The position numbers and the translations under genes were made by a program. Shown here piece by piece: positions 36,937 through 49,932 of a DNA stretch of 64,000 bases. This DNA comes from Auanema rhodensis (Eukaryota > Nematoda > Chromadorea > Rhabditida > Rhabditidae): positions 19,855,638 through 19,919,637 of the forward strand of contig OZ059900.1 in assembly GCA_964057225.1 (NCBI GenBank). The letters run 5' to 3'. Below the pieces are notes generated by a model, which saw nothing but the letters and a program-made list of their open reading frames with translations, did no database searches and had not been told where the DNA came from. Within the stretch, counting starts at the first letter, position 1. Each line of letters opens with the position of its first letter.

Positions 36937-38646
36937 CAATTTTGAGCTAGGTTTCATTGACATTGCATGAGTTTGAACACATGAAATCGTAAGTCAAAAC
37001 CTTGTTTACAGCGAAATTTCCAAAAACTGGTTTTCCAGCATAATAAAATATTTCTCATGGGAAATACTGTGTTTTTGTATTTTTCTAGTGTTCAGCATGT
37101 AAAATGCTTCATTTTAGTATGTAACACGCTGAAATTCGTTGCATTTGACGACTCATATGAACAAAAATCGATTTAATCAATATTAGCCATAAGGGGCGTG
37201 CCCTCAAAATATGCTAATTTCCTTAATTTTCTAACCCCTGTTTTTTTGTCGTGAAAGTGGAACTAGACGTTGTACGAACAATTTTGAGCTAGGTTTCATT
37301 GACATTGCATGAGTTTGAACACATGAAATCGTAAGTCAAAACCTTGTTTACAGCGAAATTTCCAAAAACTGGTTTTCCAGCATAATAAAATATTTCTCAT
37401 GGGAAATACTGTGTTTTTGTATTTTTCTAGTGTTCAGCATGTAAAATGCTTCATTTTAGTATGTAACACGCTGAAATTCGTTGCATTTGACGACTCATAT
37501 GAACAAAAATCGATTTAATCAATATTAGCCATAAGGGGCGTGCCCTCAGAATATGCTAATTTCCTTAGTTTTCTAACCCCTGTTTTTTTGTCGTGAAAGT
37601 GGAACTAGACGTTGTACGAACAATTTTGAGCTAGGTTTCATTGACATTGCATGAGTTTGAACACATGAAATCGTAAGTCAAAACCTTGTTTACAGCGAAA
37701 TTTCCAAAAACTGGTTTTCCAGCATAATAAAATATTTCTCATGGGAAATACTGTGTTTTTGTATTTTTCTAGTGTTCAGCATGTAAAATGCTTCATTTTA
37801 GTATGTAACACGCTGAAATTCGTTGCATTTGACGACTCATATGAACAAAAATCGATTTAATCAATATTAGCCATAAGGGGCGTGCCCTCAGAATATGCTA
37901 ATTTCCTTAATTTTCTAACCCCTGTTTTTTTGTCGTGAAAGTGGAACTAGACGTTGTACGAACAATTTTGAGCTAGGTTTCATTGACATTGCATGAGTTT
38001 GAACACATGAAATCGTAAGTCAAAACCTTGTTTACAGCGAAACTTCCAAAAACTGGTTTTCCAGCATAATAAAATATTTCTCATGGGAAATACTGTGTTT
38101 TTGTATTTTTCTAGTGTTCAGCATGTAAAATGCTTCATTTTAGTATGTAACACGCTGAAATTCGTTGCATTTGACGACTCATATGAACAAAAATCGATTT
38201 AATCAATATTAGCCATAAGGGGCGTGCCCTCAGAATATGCTAATTTCCTTAATTTTCTAACCCCTGTTTTTTTGTCGTGAAAGTGGAACTAGACGTTGTA
38301 CGAACAATTTTGAGCTAGGTTTCATTGACATTGCATGAGTTTGAACACATGAAATCGTAAGTCAAAACCTTGTTTACAGCGAAATTTCCAAAAACTGGTT
38401 TTCCAGCATAATAAAATATTTCTCATGGGAAATACTGTGTTTTTGTATTTTTCTAGTGTTCAGCATGTAAAATGCTTCATTTTAGTATGTAACTCGCTGA
38501 AATTCGTTGCATTTGACGACTCATATGAACAAAAATCGATTTAATCAATATTAGCCATAAGGGGCGTGCCCTCAGAATATGCTAATTTCCTTAATTTTCT
38601 AACCCTTGTTTTTTTGTCGTGAAAGTGGAACTAGACGTTGTACGAA

Positions 38647-39330
38647 CAATTTTGAGCTAGGTTTCATTGACATTGCATGAGTTTGAACACATGAAATCGT
38701 AAGTCAAAACCTTGTTTACAGCGAAATTTCCAAAAACTGGTTTTCCAGCATAATAAAATATTTCTCAAGGGAAATACTGTGTTTTTGTATTTTTCTAGTG
38801 TTCAGCATGTAAAATGCTTCCTTTTAGTATGTAACACGCTGAAATTCGTTGCATTTGACGACTCATATGAACAAAAATCGATTTAATCAATATTAGCCAT
38901 AAGGGGCGTGCCCTCAGAATATGCTAATTTCCTTAGTTTTCTAACCCCTGTTTTTTTGTCGTGAAAGTGGAACTAGACGTTGTACGAACAATTTTGAGCT
39001 AGGTTTCATTGACATTGCATGAGTTTGAACACATGAAATCGTAAGTCAAAACCTTGTTTACAGCGAAATTTCCAAAAACTGGTTTTCCAGCATAATAAAA
39101 TATTTCTCATGGGAAATACTGTGTTTTTGTATTTTTCTAGTGTTCAGCATGTAAAATGCTTCATTTTAGTATGTAACACGCTGAAATTCGTTGCATTTGA
39201 CGACTCATATGAACAAAAATCGATTTATTCAATATTAGCCATAAGGGGCGTCCCCTCAGAATATGCTAATTTCCTTAATTTTCTAACCCCTGTTTTTTTG
39301 TCGTGAAAGTGGAACTAGACGTTGTACGAA
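38647..39330 (+). repeat. Cassette 2 (copies 114-115)
   Basis: Copy 114 has t122a, a175c and a290g and copy 115 has a240t and g264c, nine monomers (3078 bp) after cassette 1. The preceding copies 104 and 113 match too (a190t+c302t). The match ends after copy 115, since copy 116 has c191t and g250a rather than g14t/a190t/c302t. Confidence 0.85.
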
Positions 39331-42066
39331 CAATTTTGAGCTAGGTTTCATTGACATTGCATGAGTTTGAACACATGAAATCGTAAGTCAAAACCTTGTT
39401 TACAGCGAAATTTCCAAAAACTGGTTTTCCAGCATAATAAAATATTTCTCATGGGAAATACTGTGTTTTTGTATTTTTCTAGTGTTCAGCATGTAAAATG
39501 CTTCATTTTAGTATGTAACATGCTGAAATTCGTTGCATTTGACGACTCATATGAACAAAAATCGATTTAATCAATATTAACCATAAGGGGCGTGCCCTCA
39601 GAATATGCTAATTTCCTTAATTTTCTAACCCCTGTTTTTTTGTCGTGAAAGTGGAACTAGACGTTGTACGAACAATTTTGAGCTAGGTTTCATTGACATT
39701 GCATGAGTTTGAACACATGAAATCGTAAGTCAAAACCTTGTTTACAGCGAAATTTCCAAAAACTGGTTTTCCAGCATAATAAAATATTTCTCATGGGAAA
39801 TACTGTGTTTTTGTATTTTTCTAGTGTTCAGCATGTAAAATGCTTCATTTTAGTATGTAACACGCTGAAATTCGTTGCATTTGACGACTCATATGAACAA
39901 AAATCGATTTAATCAATATTAGCCATAAGGGGCGTGCCCTCAGAATATGCTAATTTCCTTAATTTTCTAACCCCTGTTTTTTTGTCGTGAAAGTGGAACT
40001 AGACGTTGTACGAACAATTTTGAGCTAGGTTTCATTGACATTGCATGAGTTTGAACACATGAAATCGTAAGTCAAAACCTTGTTTACAGCGAAATTTCCA
40101 AAAACTGGTTTTCCAGCATAATAAAATATTTCTCATGGGAAATACTGTGTTTTTGTATTTTTCTAGTGTTCAGCATGTAAAATGCTTCATTTTAGTATGT
40201 AACTCGCTGAAATTCGTTGCATTTGACGACTCATATGAACAAAAATCGATTTAATCAATATTAGCCATAAGGGGCGTGCCCTCAGAATATGCTAATTTCC
40301 TTAATTTTCTAACCCTTGTTTTTTTGTCGTGAAAGTGGAACTAGACGTTGTACGAACAATTTTGAGCTAGGTTTCATTGACATTGCATGAGTTTGAACAC
40401 ATGAAATCGTAAGTCAAAACCTTGTTTACAGCGAAATTTCCAAAAACTGGTTTTCCAGCATAATAAAATATTTCTCATGGGAAATACTGTGTTTTTGTAT
40501 TTTTCTAGTGTTCAGCATGTAAAATGCTTCCTTTTAGTATGTAACACGCTGAAATTCGTTGCATTTGACGACTCATATGAACAAAAATCGATTTAATCAA
40601 TATTAGCCATAAGGGGCGTGCCCTCAGAATATGCTAATTTCCTTAGTTTTCTAACCCCTGTTTTTTTGTCGTGAAAGTGGAACTAGACGTTGTACGAACA
40701 ATTTTGAGCTAGGTTTCATTGACATTGCATGAGTTTGAACACATGAAATCGTAAGTCAAAACCTTGTTTACAGCGAAATTTCCAAAAACTGGTTTTCCAG
40801 CATAATAAAATATTTCTCATGGGAAATACTGTGTTTTTGTATTTTTCTAGTGTTCAGCATGTAAAATGCTTCATTTTAGTATGTAACACGCTGAAATTCG
40901 TTGCATTTGACGACTCATATGAACAAAAATCGATTTAATCAATATTAGCCATAAGGGGCGTGCCCTCAGAATATGCTAATTTCCTTAATTTTCTAACCCC
41001 TGTTTTTTTGTCGTGAAAGTGGAACTAGACGTTGTACGAACAATTTTGAGCTATGTTTCATTGACATTGCATGAGTTTGAACACATGAAATCGTAAGTCA
41101 AAACCTTGTTTACAGCGAAATTTCCAAAAACTGGTTTTCCAGCATAATAAAATATTTCTCATGGGAAATACTGTGTTTTTGTATTTTTCTAGTGTTCAGC
41201 ATGTAAAATGCTTCATTTTAGTATGTAACACGCTGAAATTCGTTGCATTTGACGACTCATATGAACAAAAATCGATTTAATCAATATTAGCCATAAGGGG
41301 CGTGCCCTCAGAATATGCTAATTTCCTTAATTTTCTAACCCTTGTTTTTTTGTCGTGAAAGTGGAACTAGACGTTGTACGAACAATTTTGAGCTAGATTT
41401 CATTGACATTGCATGAGTTTGAACACATGAAATCGTAAGTCAAAACCTTGTTTACAGCGAAATTTCCAAAAACTGGTTTTCCAGCATAATAAAATATTTC
41501 TCATGGGAAATACTGTGTTTTTGTATTTTTCTAGTGTTCAGCATGTAAAATGCTTCATTTTAGTATGTAACATGCTGAAATTCGTTGCATTTGACGACTC
41601 ATATGAACAAAAATCGATTTAATCAATATTAGCCATAAGGGGCGTGCCCTCAGAATATGCTAATTTCCTTAATTTTCTAACCCCTGTTTTTTTGTCGTGA
41701 AAGTGGAACTAGACGTTGTACGAACAATTTTGAGCTAGGTTTCATTGACATTGCATGAGTTTGAACACATGAAATCGTAAGTCAAAACCTTGTTTACAGC
41801 GAAATTTCCAAAAACTGGTTTTCCAGCATAATAAAATATTTCTCATGGGAAATACTGTGTTTTTGTATTTTTCTAGTGTTCAGCATGTAAAATGCTTCAT
41901 TTTAGTATGTAACACGCTGAAATTCGTTGCATTTGACGACTCATATGAACAAAAATCGATTTAATCAATATTAGCCATAAGGGGCGTGCCCTCAGAATAT
42001 GCTAATTTCCTTAATTTTCTAACCCCTGTTTTTTTGTCGTGAAAGTGGAACTAGACGTTGTACGAA

Positions 42067-43434
42067 CAATTTTGAGCTAGGTTTCATTGTCATTGCATGA
42101 GTTTGAACACATGAAATCGTAAGTCAAAACCTTGTTTACAGCGAAATTTCCAAAAACTGGTTTTCCAGCATAATAAAATATTTCTCAAGGGAAATACTGT
42201 GTTTTTGTATTTTTCTAGTGTTCAGCATGTAAAATGCTTCCTTTTAGTATGTAACACGCTGAAATTCGTTGCATTTGACGACTCATATGAACAAAAATCG
42301 ATTTAATCAATATTAGCCATAAGGGGCGTGCCCTCAGAATATGCTAATTTCCTTAGTTTTCTAACCCCTGTTTTTTTGTCGTGAAAGTGGAACTAGACGT
42401 TGTACGAACAATTTTGAGCTAGGTTTCATTGACATTGCATGAGTTTGAACACATGAAATCGTAAGTCAAAACCTTGTTTACAGCGAAATTTCCAAAAACT
42501 GGTTTTCCAGCATAATAAAATATTTCTCATGGGAAATACTGTGTTTTTGTATTTTTCTAGTGTTCAGCATGTAAAATGCTTCATTTTAGTATGTAACACG
42601 CTGAAATTCGTTGCATTTGACGACTCATATGAACAAAAATCGATTTATTCAATATTAGCCATAAGGGGCGTCCCCTCAGAATATGCTAATTTCCTTAATT
42701 TTCTAACCCCTGTTTTTTTGTCGTGAAAGTGGAACTAGACGTTGTACGAACAATTTTGAGCTATGTTTCATTGACATTGCATGAGTTTGAACACATGAAA
42801 TCGTAAGTCAAAACCTTGTTTACAGCGAAATTTCCAAAAACTGGTTTTCCAGCATAATAAAATATTTCTCATGGGAAATACTGTGTTTTTGTATTTTTCT
42901 AGTGTTCAGCATGTAAAATGCTTCATTTTAGTATGTAACTCGCTGAAATTCGTTGCATTTGACGACTCATATGAACAAAAATCGATTTAATCAATATTAG
43001 CCATAAGGGGCGTGCCCTCAGAATATGCTAATTTCCTTAATTTTCTAACCCTTGTTTTTTTGTCGTGAAAGTGGAACTAGACGTTGTACGAACAATTTTG
43101 AGCTAGGTTTCATTGACATTGCATGAGTTTGAACACATGAAATCGTAAGTCAAAACCTTGTTTACAGCGAAATTTCCAAAAACTGGTTTTCCAGCATAAT
43201 AAAATATTTCTCATGGGAAATACTGTGTTTTTGTATTTTTCTAGTGTTCAGCATGTAAAATGCTTCCTTTTAGTATGTAACACGCTGAAATTCGTTGCAT
43301 TTGACGACTCATATGAACAAAAATCGATTTAATCAATATTAGCCATAAGGGGCGTGCCCTCAGAATATGCTAATTTCCTTAGTTTTCTAACCCCTGTTTT
43401 TTTGTCGTGAAAGTGGAACTAGACGTTGTACGAA
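42067..43434 (+). repeat. Cassette 3 (copies 124-127)
   Basis: This repeats cassette 1 over four monomers, 19 monomers (6498 bp) downstream: 124 t122a, a175c, a290g (and private a24t); 125 a240t+g264c; 126 g14t, a190t, c302t; 127 a175c+a290g. Because it extends further than cassette 2, it is closer to cassette 1 or derives from an unsheared copy of it. Confidence 0.85.
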
Positions 43435-44802
43435 CAATTTTGAGCTAGGTTTCATTGACATTGCATGAGTTTGAACACATGAAATCGTAAGCCAAAATCT
43501 TGTTTACAGCGAAATTTCCAAAAACTGGTTTTCCAGCATAATAAAATATTTCTCATGGGAAATACTGTGTTTTTGTATTTTTCTAGTGTTCAGCATGTAA
43601 AATGCTTCATTTTAGTATGTAACACGCTGAAATTCGTTGCATTTGACGACTCATATGAACAAAAATCGATTTAATCAATATTAGCCATAAGGGGCGTGCC
43701 CTCAGAATATGCTAATTTCCTTAATTTTCTAACCCCTGTTTTTTTGTCGTGAAAGTGGAACTAGACGTTGTACGAACAATTTTGAGCTATGTTTCATTGA
43801 CATTGCATGAGTTTGAACACATGAAATCGTAAGTCAAAACCTTGTTTACAGCGAAATTTCCAAAAACTGGTTTTCCAGCATAATAAAATATTTCTCATGG
43901 GAAATACTGTGTTTTTGTATTTTTCTAGTGTTCAGCATGTAAAATGCTTCATTTTAGTATGTAACACGCTGAAATTCGTTGCATTTGACGACTCATATGA
44001 ACAAAAATCGATTTAATCAATATTAGCCATAAGGGGCGTGCCCTCAGAATATGCTAATTTCCTTAATTTTCTAACCCCTGTTTTTTTGTCGTGAAAGTGG
44101 AACTAGACGTTGTACGAACAATTTTGAGCTAGGTTTCATTGACATTGCATGAGTTTGAACACATGAAATCGTAAGTCAAAACCTTGTTTACAGCGAAATT
44201 TCCAAAAACTGGTTTTCCAGCATAATAAAATATTTCTCATGAGAAATACTGTGTTTTTGTATTTTTCTAGTGTTCAGCATGTAAAATGCTTCATTTTAGT
44301 ATGTAACACGCTGAAATTCGTTGCATTTGACGACTCATATGAACAAAAATCGATTTAATCAATATTAGCCATAAGGGGCGTGCCCTCAGAATATGCTAAT
44401 TTCCTTAATTTTCTAACCCCTGTTTTTTTGTCGTGAAAGTGGAACTAGACGTTGTACGAACAATTTTGAGCTAGGTTTCATTGACATTGCATGAGTTTGA
44501 ACACATGAAATCGTAAGTCAAAACCTTGTTTACAGCGAAATTTCCAAAAACTGGTTTTCCAGCATAATAAAATATTTCTCATGGGAAATACTGTGTTTTT
44601 GTATTTTTCTAGTGTTCAGCATGTAAAATGCTTCATTTTAGTATGTAACACGCTGAAATTCGTTGCATTTGACGACTCATATGAACAAAAATCGATTTAA
44701 TCAATATTAGCCATAAGGGGCGTGCCCTCAGAATATGCTAATTTCCTTAATTTTCTAACCCCTGTTTTTTTGTCGTGAAAGTGGAACTAGACGTTGTACG
44801 AA

Positions 44803-46854
44803 CAATTTTGAGCTAGGTTTCATTGACATTGCATGAGTTTGAACACATGAAATCGTAAGTCAAAACCTTGTTTACAGCGAAATTTCCAAAAACTGGTTTT
44901 CCAGCATAATAAAATATTTCTCATGGGAAATACTGTGTTTTTGTATTTTTCTAGTGTTCAGCATGTAAAATGCTTCATTTTAGTATGTAACACGCTGAAA
45001 TTCGTTGCATTTGACGACTCATATGAACAAAAATCGATTTAATCAATATTAGCCATAAGGGGCGTGCCCTCAGAATATTCTAATTTCCTTAATTTTCTAA
45101 CCCCTGTTTTTTTGTCGTGAAAGTGGAACTAGACGTTGTACGAACAATTTTGAGCTAGGTTTCATTGACATTGCATGAGTTTGAACACATGAAATCGTAA
45201 GTCAAAACCTTGTTTACAGCGAAATTTCCAAAAACTGGTTTTCCAGCATAATAAAATATTTCTCATGGGAAATACTGTGTTTTTGTATTTTTCTAGTGTT
45301 CAGCATGTAAAATGCTTCATTTTAGTATGTAACACGCTGAAAGTCGTTGCATTTGACGACTCATATGAACAAAAATCGATTTAATCAATATTAGCCATAA
45401 GGGGCGTGCCCTCAGAATATGCTAATTTCCTTAGTTTTCTAACCCCTGTTTTTTTGTCGTGAAAGTGGAACTAGACGTTGTACGAACAATTTTGAGCTAG
45501 GTTTCATTGACATTGCATGAGTTTGAACACATGAAATCGTAAGTCAAAACCTTGTTTACAGCGAAATTTCCAAAAACTGGTTTTCCAGCATAATAAAATA
45601 TTTCTCATGGGAAATACTGTGTTTTTGTATTTTTCTAGTGTTCAGCATGTAAAATGCTTCATTTTAGTATGTAACACGCTGAAATTCGTTGCATTTGACG
45701 ACTCATATGAACAAAAATCGATTTAATCAATATTAGCCATAAGGGGCGTGCCCTCAGAATATGCTAATTTCCTTAATTTTCTAACCCTTGTTTTTTTGTC
45801 GTGAAAGTGGAACTAGACGTTGTACGACCAATTTTGAGCTAGGTTTCATTGACATTGCATGAGTTTGAACACATGAAATCGTAAGTCAAAACCTTGTTTA
45901 CAGCGAAATTTCCAAAAACTGGTTTTCCAGCATAATAAAATATTTCTCATGGGAAATACTGTGTTTTTGTATTTTTCTAGTGTTCAGCATGTAAAATGCT
46001 TCATTTTAGTATGTAACACGCTGAAATTCGTTGCATTTGACGACTCATATGAACAAAAATCGATTTAATCAATATTAGCCATAAGGGGCGTGCCCTCAGA
46101 ATATGCTAATTTCCTTAATTTTCTAACCCCTGTTTTTTTGTCGTGAAAGTGGAACTAGACGTTGTACGAACAATTTTGAGCTAGGTTTCATTGACATTGC
46201 ATGAGTTTGAACACATGAAATCGTAAGTCAAAACCTTGTTTACAGCGAAATTTCCAAAAACTGGTTTTCCAGCATAATAAAATATTTCTCATGGGAAATA
46301 CTGTGTTTTTGTATTTTTCTAGTGTTCAGCATGTAAAATGCTTCATTTTAGTATGTAACACGCTGAAATTCGTTGCATTTGACGACTCATATGAACAAAA
46401 ATCGATTTAATCAATATTAGCCATAAGGGGCGTGCCCTCAGAATATTCTAATTTCCTTAATTTTCTAACCCCTGTTTTTTTGTCGTGAAAGTGGAACTAG
46501 ACGTTGTACGAACAATTTTGAGCTAGGTTTCATTGACATTGCATGAGTTTGAACACATGAAATCGTAAGTCAAAACCTTGTTTACAGCGAAATTTCCAAA
46601 AACTGGTTTTCCAGCATAATAAAATATTTCTCATGGGAAATACTGTGTTTTTGTATTTTTCTAGTGTTCAGCATGTAAAATGCTTCATTTTAGTATGTAA
46701 CACGCTGAAAGTCGTTGCATTTGACGACTCATATGAACAAAAATCGATTTAATCAATATTAGCCATAAGGGGCGTGCCCTCAGAATATGCTAATTTCCTT
46801 AGTTTTCTAACCCCTGTTTTTTTGTCGTGAAAGTGGAACTAGACGTTGTACGAA
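44803..46854 (+). repeat. 4-mer duplication (copies 132-133 and 136-137)
   Basis: g277t followed by a t199g+a290g monomer occurs at copies 132-133 and again at 136-137, 1368 bp later. g277t is seen only in these two copies. Copies 134 (c302t and private a342c) and 135 (consensus) lie between. This is a local unequal duplication inside domain F. Confidence 0.8.
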
Positions 46855-47880
46855 CAATTTTGAGCTAGGTTTCATTGACATTGCATGAGTTTGAACACAT
46901 GAAATCGTAAGTCAAAACCTTGTTTACAGCGAAATTTCCAAAAACTGGTTTTCCAGCATAATAAAATATTTCTCATGGGAAATACTGTGTTTTTGTATTT
47001 TTCTAGTGTTCAGCATGTAAAATGCTTCATTTTAGTATGTAACACGCTGAAATTCGTTGCATTTGACGAATCATATGAACAAAAATCGATTTAATCAATA
47101 TTAGCCATAAGGGGCGTGCCCTCAGAATATGCTAATTTCCTTAATTTTCTAACCCCTGTTTTTTTGTCGTGAAAGTGGAACTAGACGTTGTACGAACAAT
47201 TTTGAGCTAGGTTTCATTGACATTGCATGAGTTTGAACACATGAAATCGTAAGTCAAAACCTTGTTTACAGCGAAATTTCCAAAAACTGGTTTTCCAGCA
47301 TAATAAAATATTTCTCATGGGAAATACTGTGTTTTTGTATTTTTCTAGTGTTCAGCATGTAAAATGCTTCATTTTAGTATGTAACACGCTGAAAGTCGTT
47401 GCATTTGACGACTCATATGAACAAAAATCGATTTAATCAATATTAGCCATAAGGGGCGTGCCCTCAGAATATGCTAATTTCCTTAGTTTTCTAACCCCTG
47501 TTTTTTTGTCGTGAAAGTGGAACTAGACGTTGTACGAACAATTTTGAGCTAGGTTTCATTGACATTGCATGAGTTTGAACACATGAAATCGTAAGTCAAA
47601 ACCTTGTTTACAGCGAAATTTCCAAAAACTGGTTTTCCAGCATAATAAAATATTTCTCATGGGAAATACTGTGTTTTTGTATTTTTCTAGTGTTCAGCAT
47701 GTAAAATGCTTCATTTTAGTATGTAACACGCTGAAATTCGTTGCATTTGACGAATCATATGAACAAAAATCGATTTAATCAATATTAGCCATAAGGGGCG
47801 TGCCCTCAGAATATGCTAATTTCCTTAATTTTCTAACCCCTGTTTTTTTGTCGTGAAAGTGGAACTAGACGTTGTACGAA
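46513..47880 (+). repeat. Alternating dimer run (copies 137-140)
   Basis: Copies 137 and 139 have t199g+a290g, and copies 138 and 140 have c216a, giving two tandem copies of a 684-bp dimer. Domain C has the shorter form, copies 47-49 (t199g, c216a, t199g). This is the only clear dimeric higher-order organisation in the window. Confidence 0.78.
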
Positions 47881-48564
47881 CAATTTTGAGCTAGGTTTCA
47901 TTGACATTGCATGAGTTTGAACACATGACATCGTAAGTCAAAACCTTGTTTACAGCGAAATTACCAAAAACTGGTTTTCCAGCATAATAAAATATTTCTC
48001 ATGGGAAATACTGTGTTTTTGTATTTTTCTAGTGTTCAGCATGTAAAATGCTTCATTTTAGTATGTAACACGCTGAAATTCGTTGCATTTGACGACTCAT
48101 ATGAACAAAAATCGATTTAATCAATATTAGCCATAAGGGGCGTGCCCTCAGAATATGCTAATTTCCTTAATTTTCTAACCCCTGTTTTTTTGTCGTGAAA
48201 GTGGAACTAGACGTTGTACGAACAATTTTGAGCTAGGTTTCATTGACATTGCATGAGTTTGAACACATGAAATCGTAGGTCAAAACCTTGTTTACAGCGA
48301 AATTTCCAAAAACTGGTTTTCCAGCATAATAAAATATTTCTCATGGGAAATACTGTGTTTTTGTATTTTTCTAGTGTTCAGCATGTAAAATGCTTCATTT
48401 TAGTATGTAACACGCTGAAATTCGTTGCATTTGACGAATCATATGAACAAAAATCGATTTAATCAATATTAGCCATAAGGGGCGTGCCCTCAGAATATGC
48501 TAATTTCCTTAATTTTCTAACCCCTGTTTTTTTGTCGTGAAAGTGGAACTAGACGTTGTACGAA
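47881..48564 (+). repeat. Marker dimer, third occurrence (copies 141-142)
   Basis: Copy 141 has a49c and t83a, and copy 142 has a56g and c216a, matching copies 50-51 and especially 54-55 in domain C. It anchors the C-to-F superblock match. Confidence 0.83.
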
Positions 48565-49932
48565 CAATTTTGAGCTAGGTTTCATTGACATTGCATGAGT
48601 TTGAACACATGAAATCGTAAGTCAAAACCTTGTTTACAGCGAAATTTCCAAAAACTGGTTTTCCAGCATAATAAAATATTTCTCATGGGAAATACTGTGT
48701 TTTTGTATTTTTCTAGTGTTCAGCATGTAAAATGCTTCATTTTAGTATGTAACACGCTGAAATTCGTTGCATTTGACGACTCATATGAACAAAAATCGAT
48801 TTAATCAATATTAGCCATAAGGGGCGTGCCCTCAGAATATGCTAATTTCCTTAGTTTTCTAACCCCTGTTTTTTTGTCGTGAAAGTGGAACTAGACGTTG
48901 TACGAACAATTTTGAGCTAGGTTTCATTGACATTGCATGAGTTTGAACACATGAAATCGTAAGTCAAAACCTTGTTTACAGCGAAATTTCCAAAAACTGG
49001 TTTTCCAGCATAATAAAATATTTCTCATGGGAAATACTGTGTTTTTGTATTTTTCTAGTGTTCAGCATGTAAAATGCTTCATTTTAGTATGTAACACGCT
49101 GAAATTCGTTGCATTTGACGACTCATATGAACAAAAATCGATTTAATCAATATTAGCCATAAGGGGCGTGCCCTCAGAATATGCTAATTTCCTTAGTTTT
49201 CTAACCCCTGTTTTTTTGTCGTGAAAGTGGAACTAGACGTTGTACGAACAATTTTGAGCTAGGTTTCATTGACATTGCATGAGTTTGAACACATGAAATC
49301 GTAAGTCAAAACCTTGTTTACAGCGAAATTTCCAAAAACTGGTTTTCCAGCATAATAAAATATTTCTCATGGGAAATACTGTGTTTTTGTATTTTTCTAG
49401 TGTTCAGCATGTAAAATGCTTCATTTTAGTATGTAACACGCTGAAATTCGTTGCATTTGACGACTCATATGAACAAAAATCGATTTAATCAATATTAGCC
49501 ATAAGGGGCGTGCCCTCAGAATATGCTAATTTCCTTAGTTTTCTAACCCCTGTTTTTTTGTCGTGAAAGTGGAACTAGACGTTGTACGAACAATTTTGAG
49601 CTAGGTTTCATTGACATTGCATGAGTTTGAACACATGAAATCGTAAGTCAAAACCTTGTTTACAGCGAAATTTCCAAAAACTGGTTTTCCAGCATAATAA
49701 AATATTTCTCATGGGAAATACTGTGTTTTTGTATTTTTCTAGTGTTCAGCATGTAAAATGCTTCCTTTTAGTATGTAACACGCTGAAATTCGTTGCATTT
49801 GACGACTCATATGAACAAAAATCGATTTAATCAATATTAGCCATAAGGGGCGTGCCCTCAGAATATGCTAATTTCCTTAGTTTTCTAACCCCTGTTTTTT
49901 TGTCGTGAAAGTGGAACTAGACGTTGTACGAA
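48565..49932 (+). repeat. Run of four a290g monomers (copies 143-146)
   Basis: Four consecutive copies carry a290g, with a175c in the last. Domain C has comparable runs at copies 51-53 and 56-58, each also ending in an a175c copy (53, 58). The length difference indicates expansion or contraction by one monomer. Confidence 0.78.

Larger units (their letters stand above)
35569..44118 (+). repeat. Domain E: copies 105-129 with triplicated cassette
   Basis: The domain is marked by a175c+a290g (105, 108, 114, 119, 124, 127), g14t (107, 121, 126, 129), and a two-monomer cassette of t122a then a240t+g264c at 105-106, 114-115 and 124-125. c302t and a190t copies (107, 113, 118, 126) are interspersed. 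The domain seems to have grown by repeated exchange of 9- to 10-monomer segments. Confidence 0.82.
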
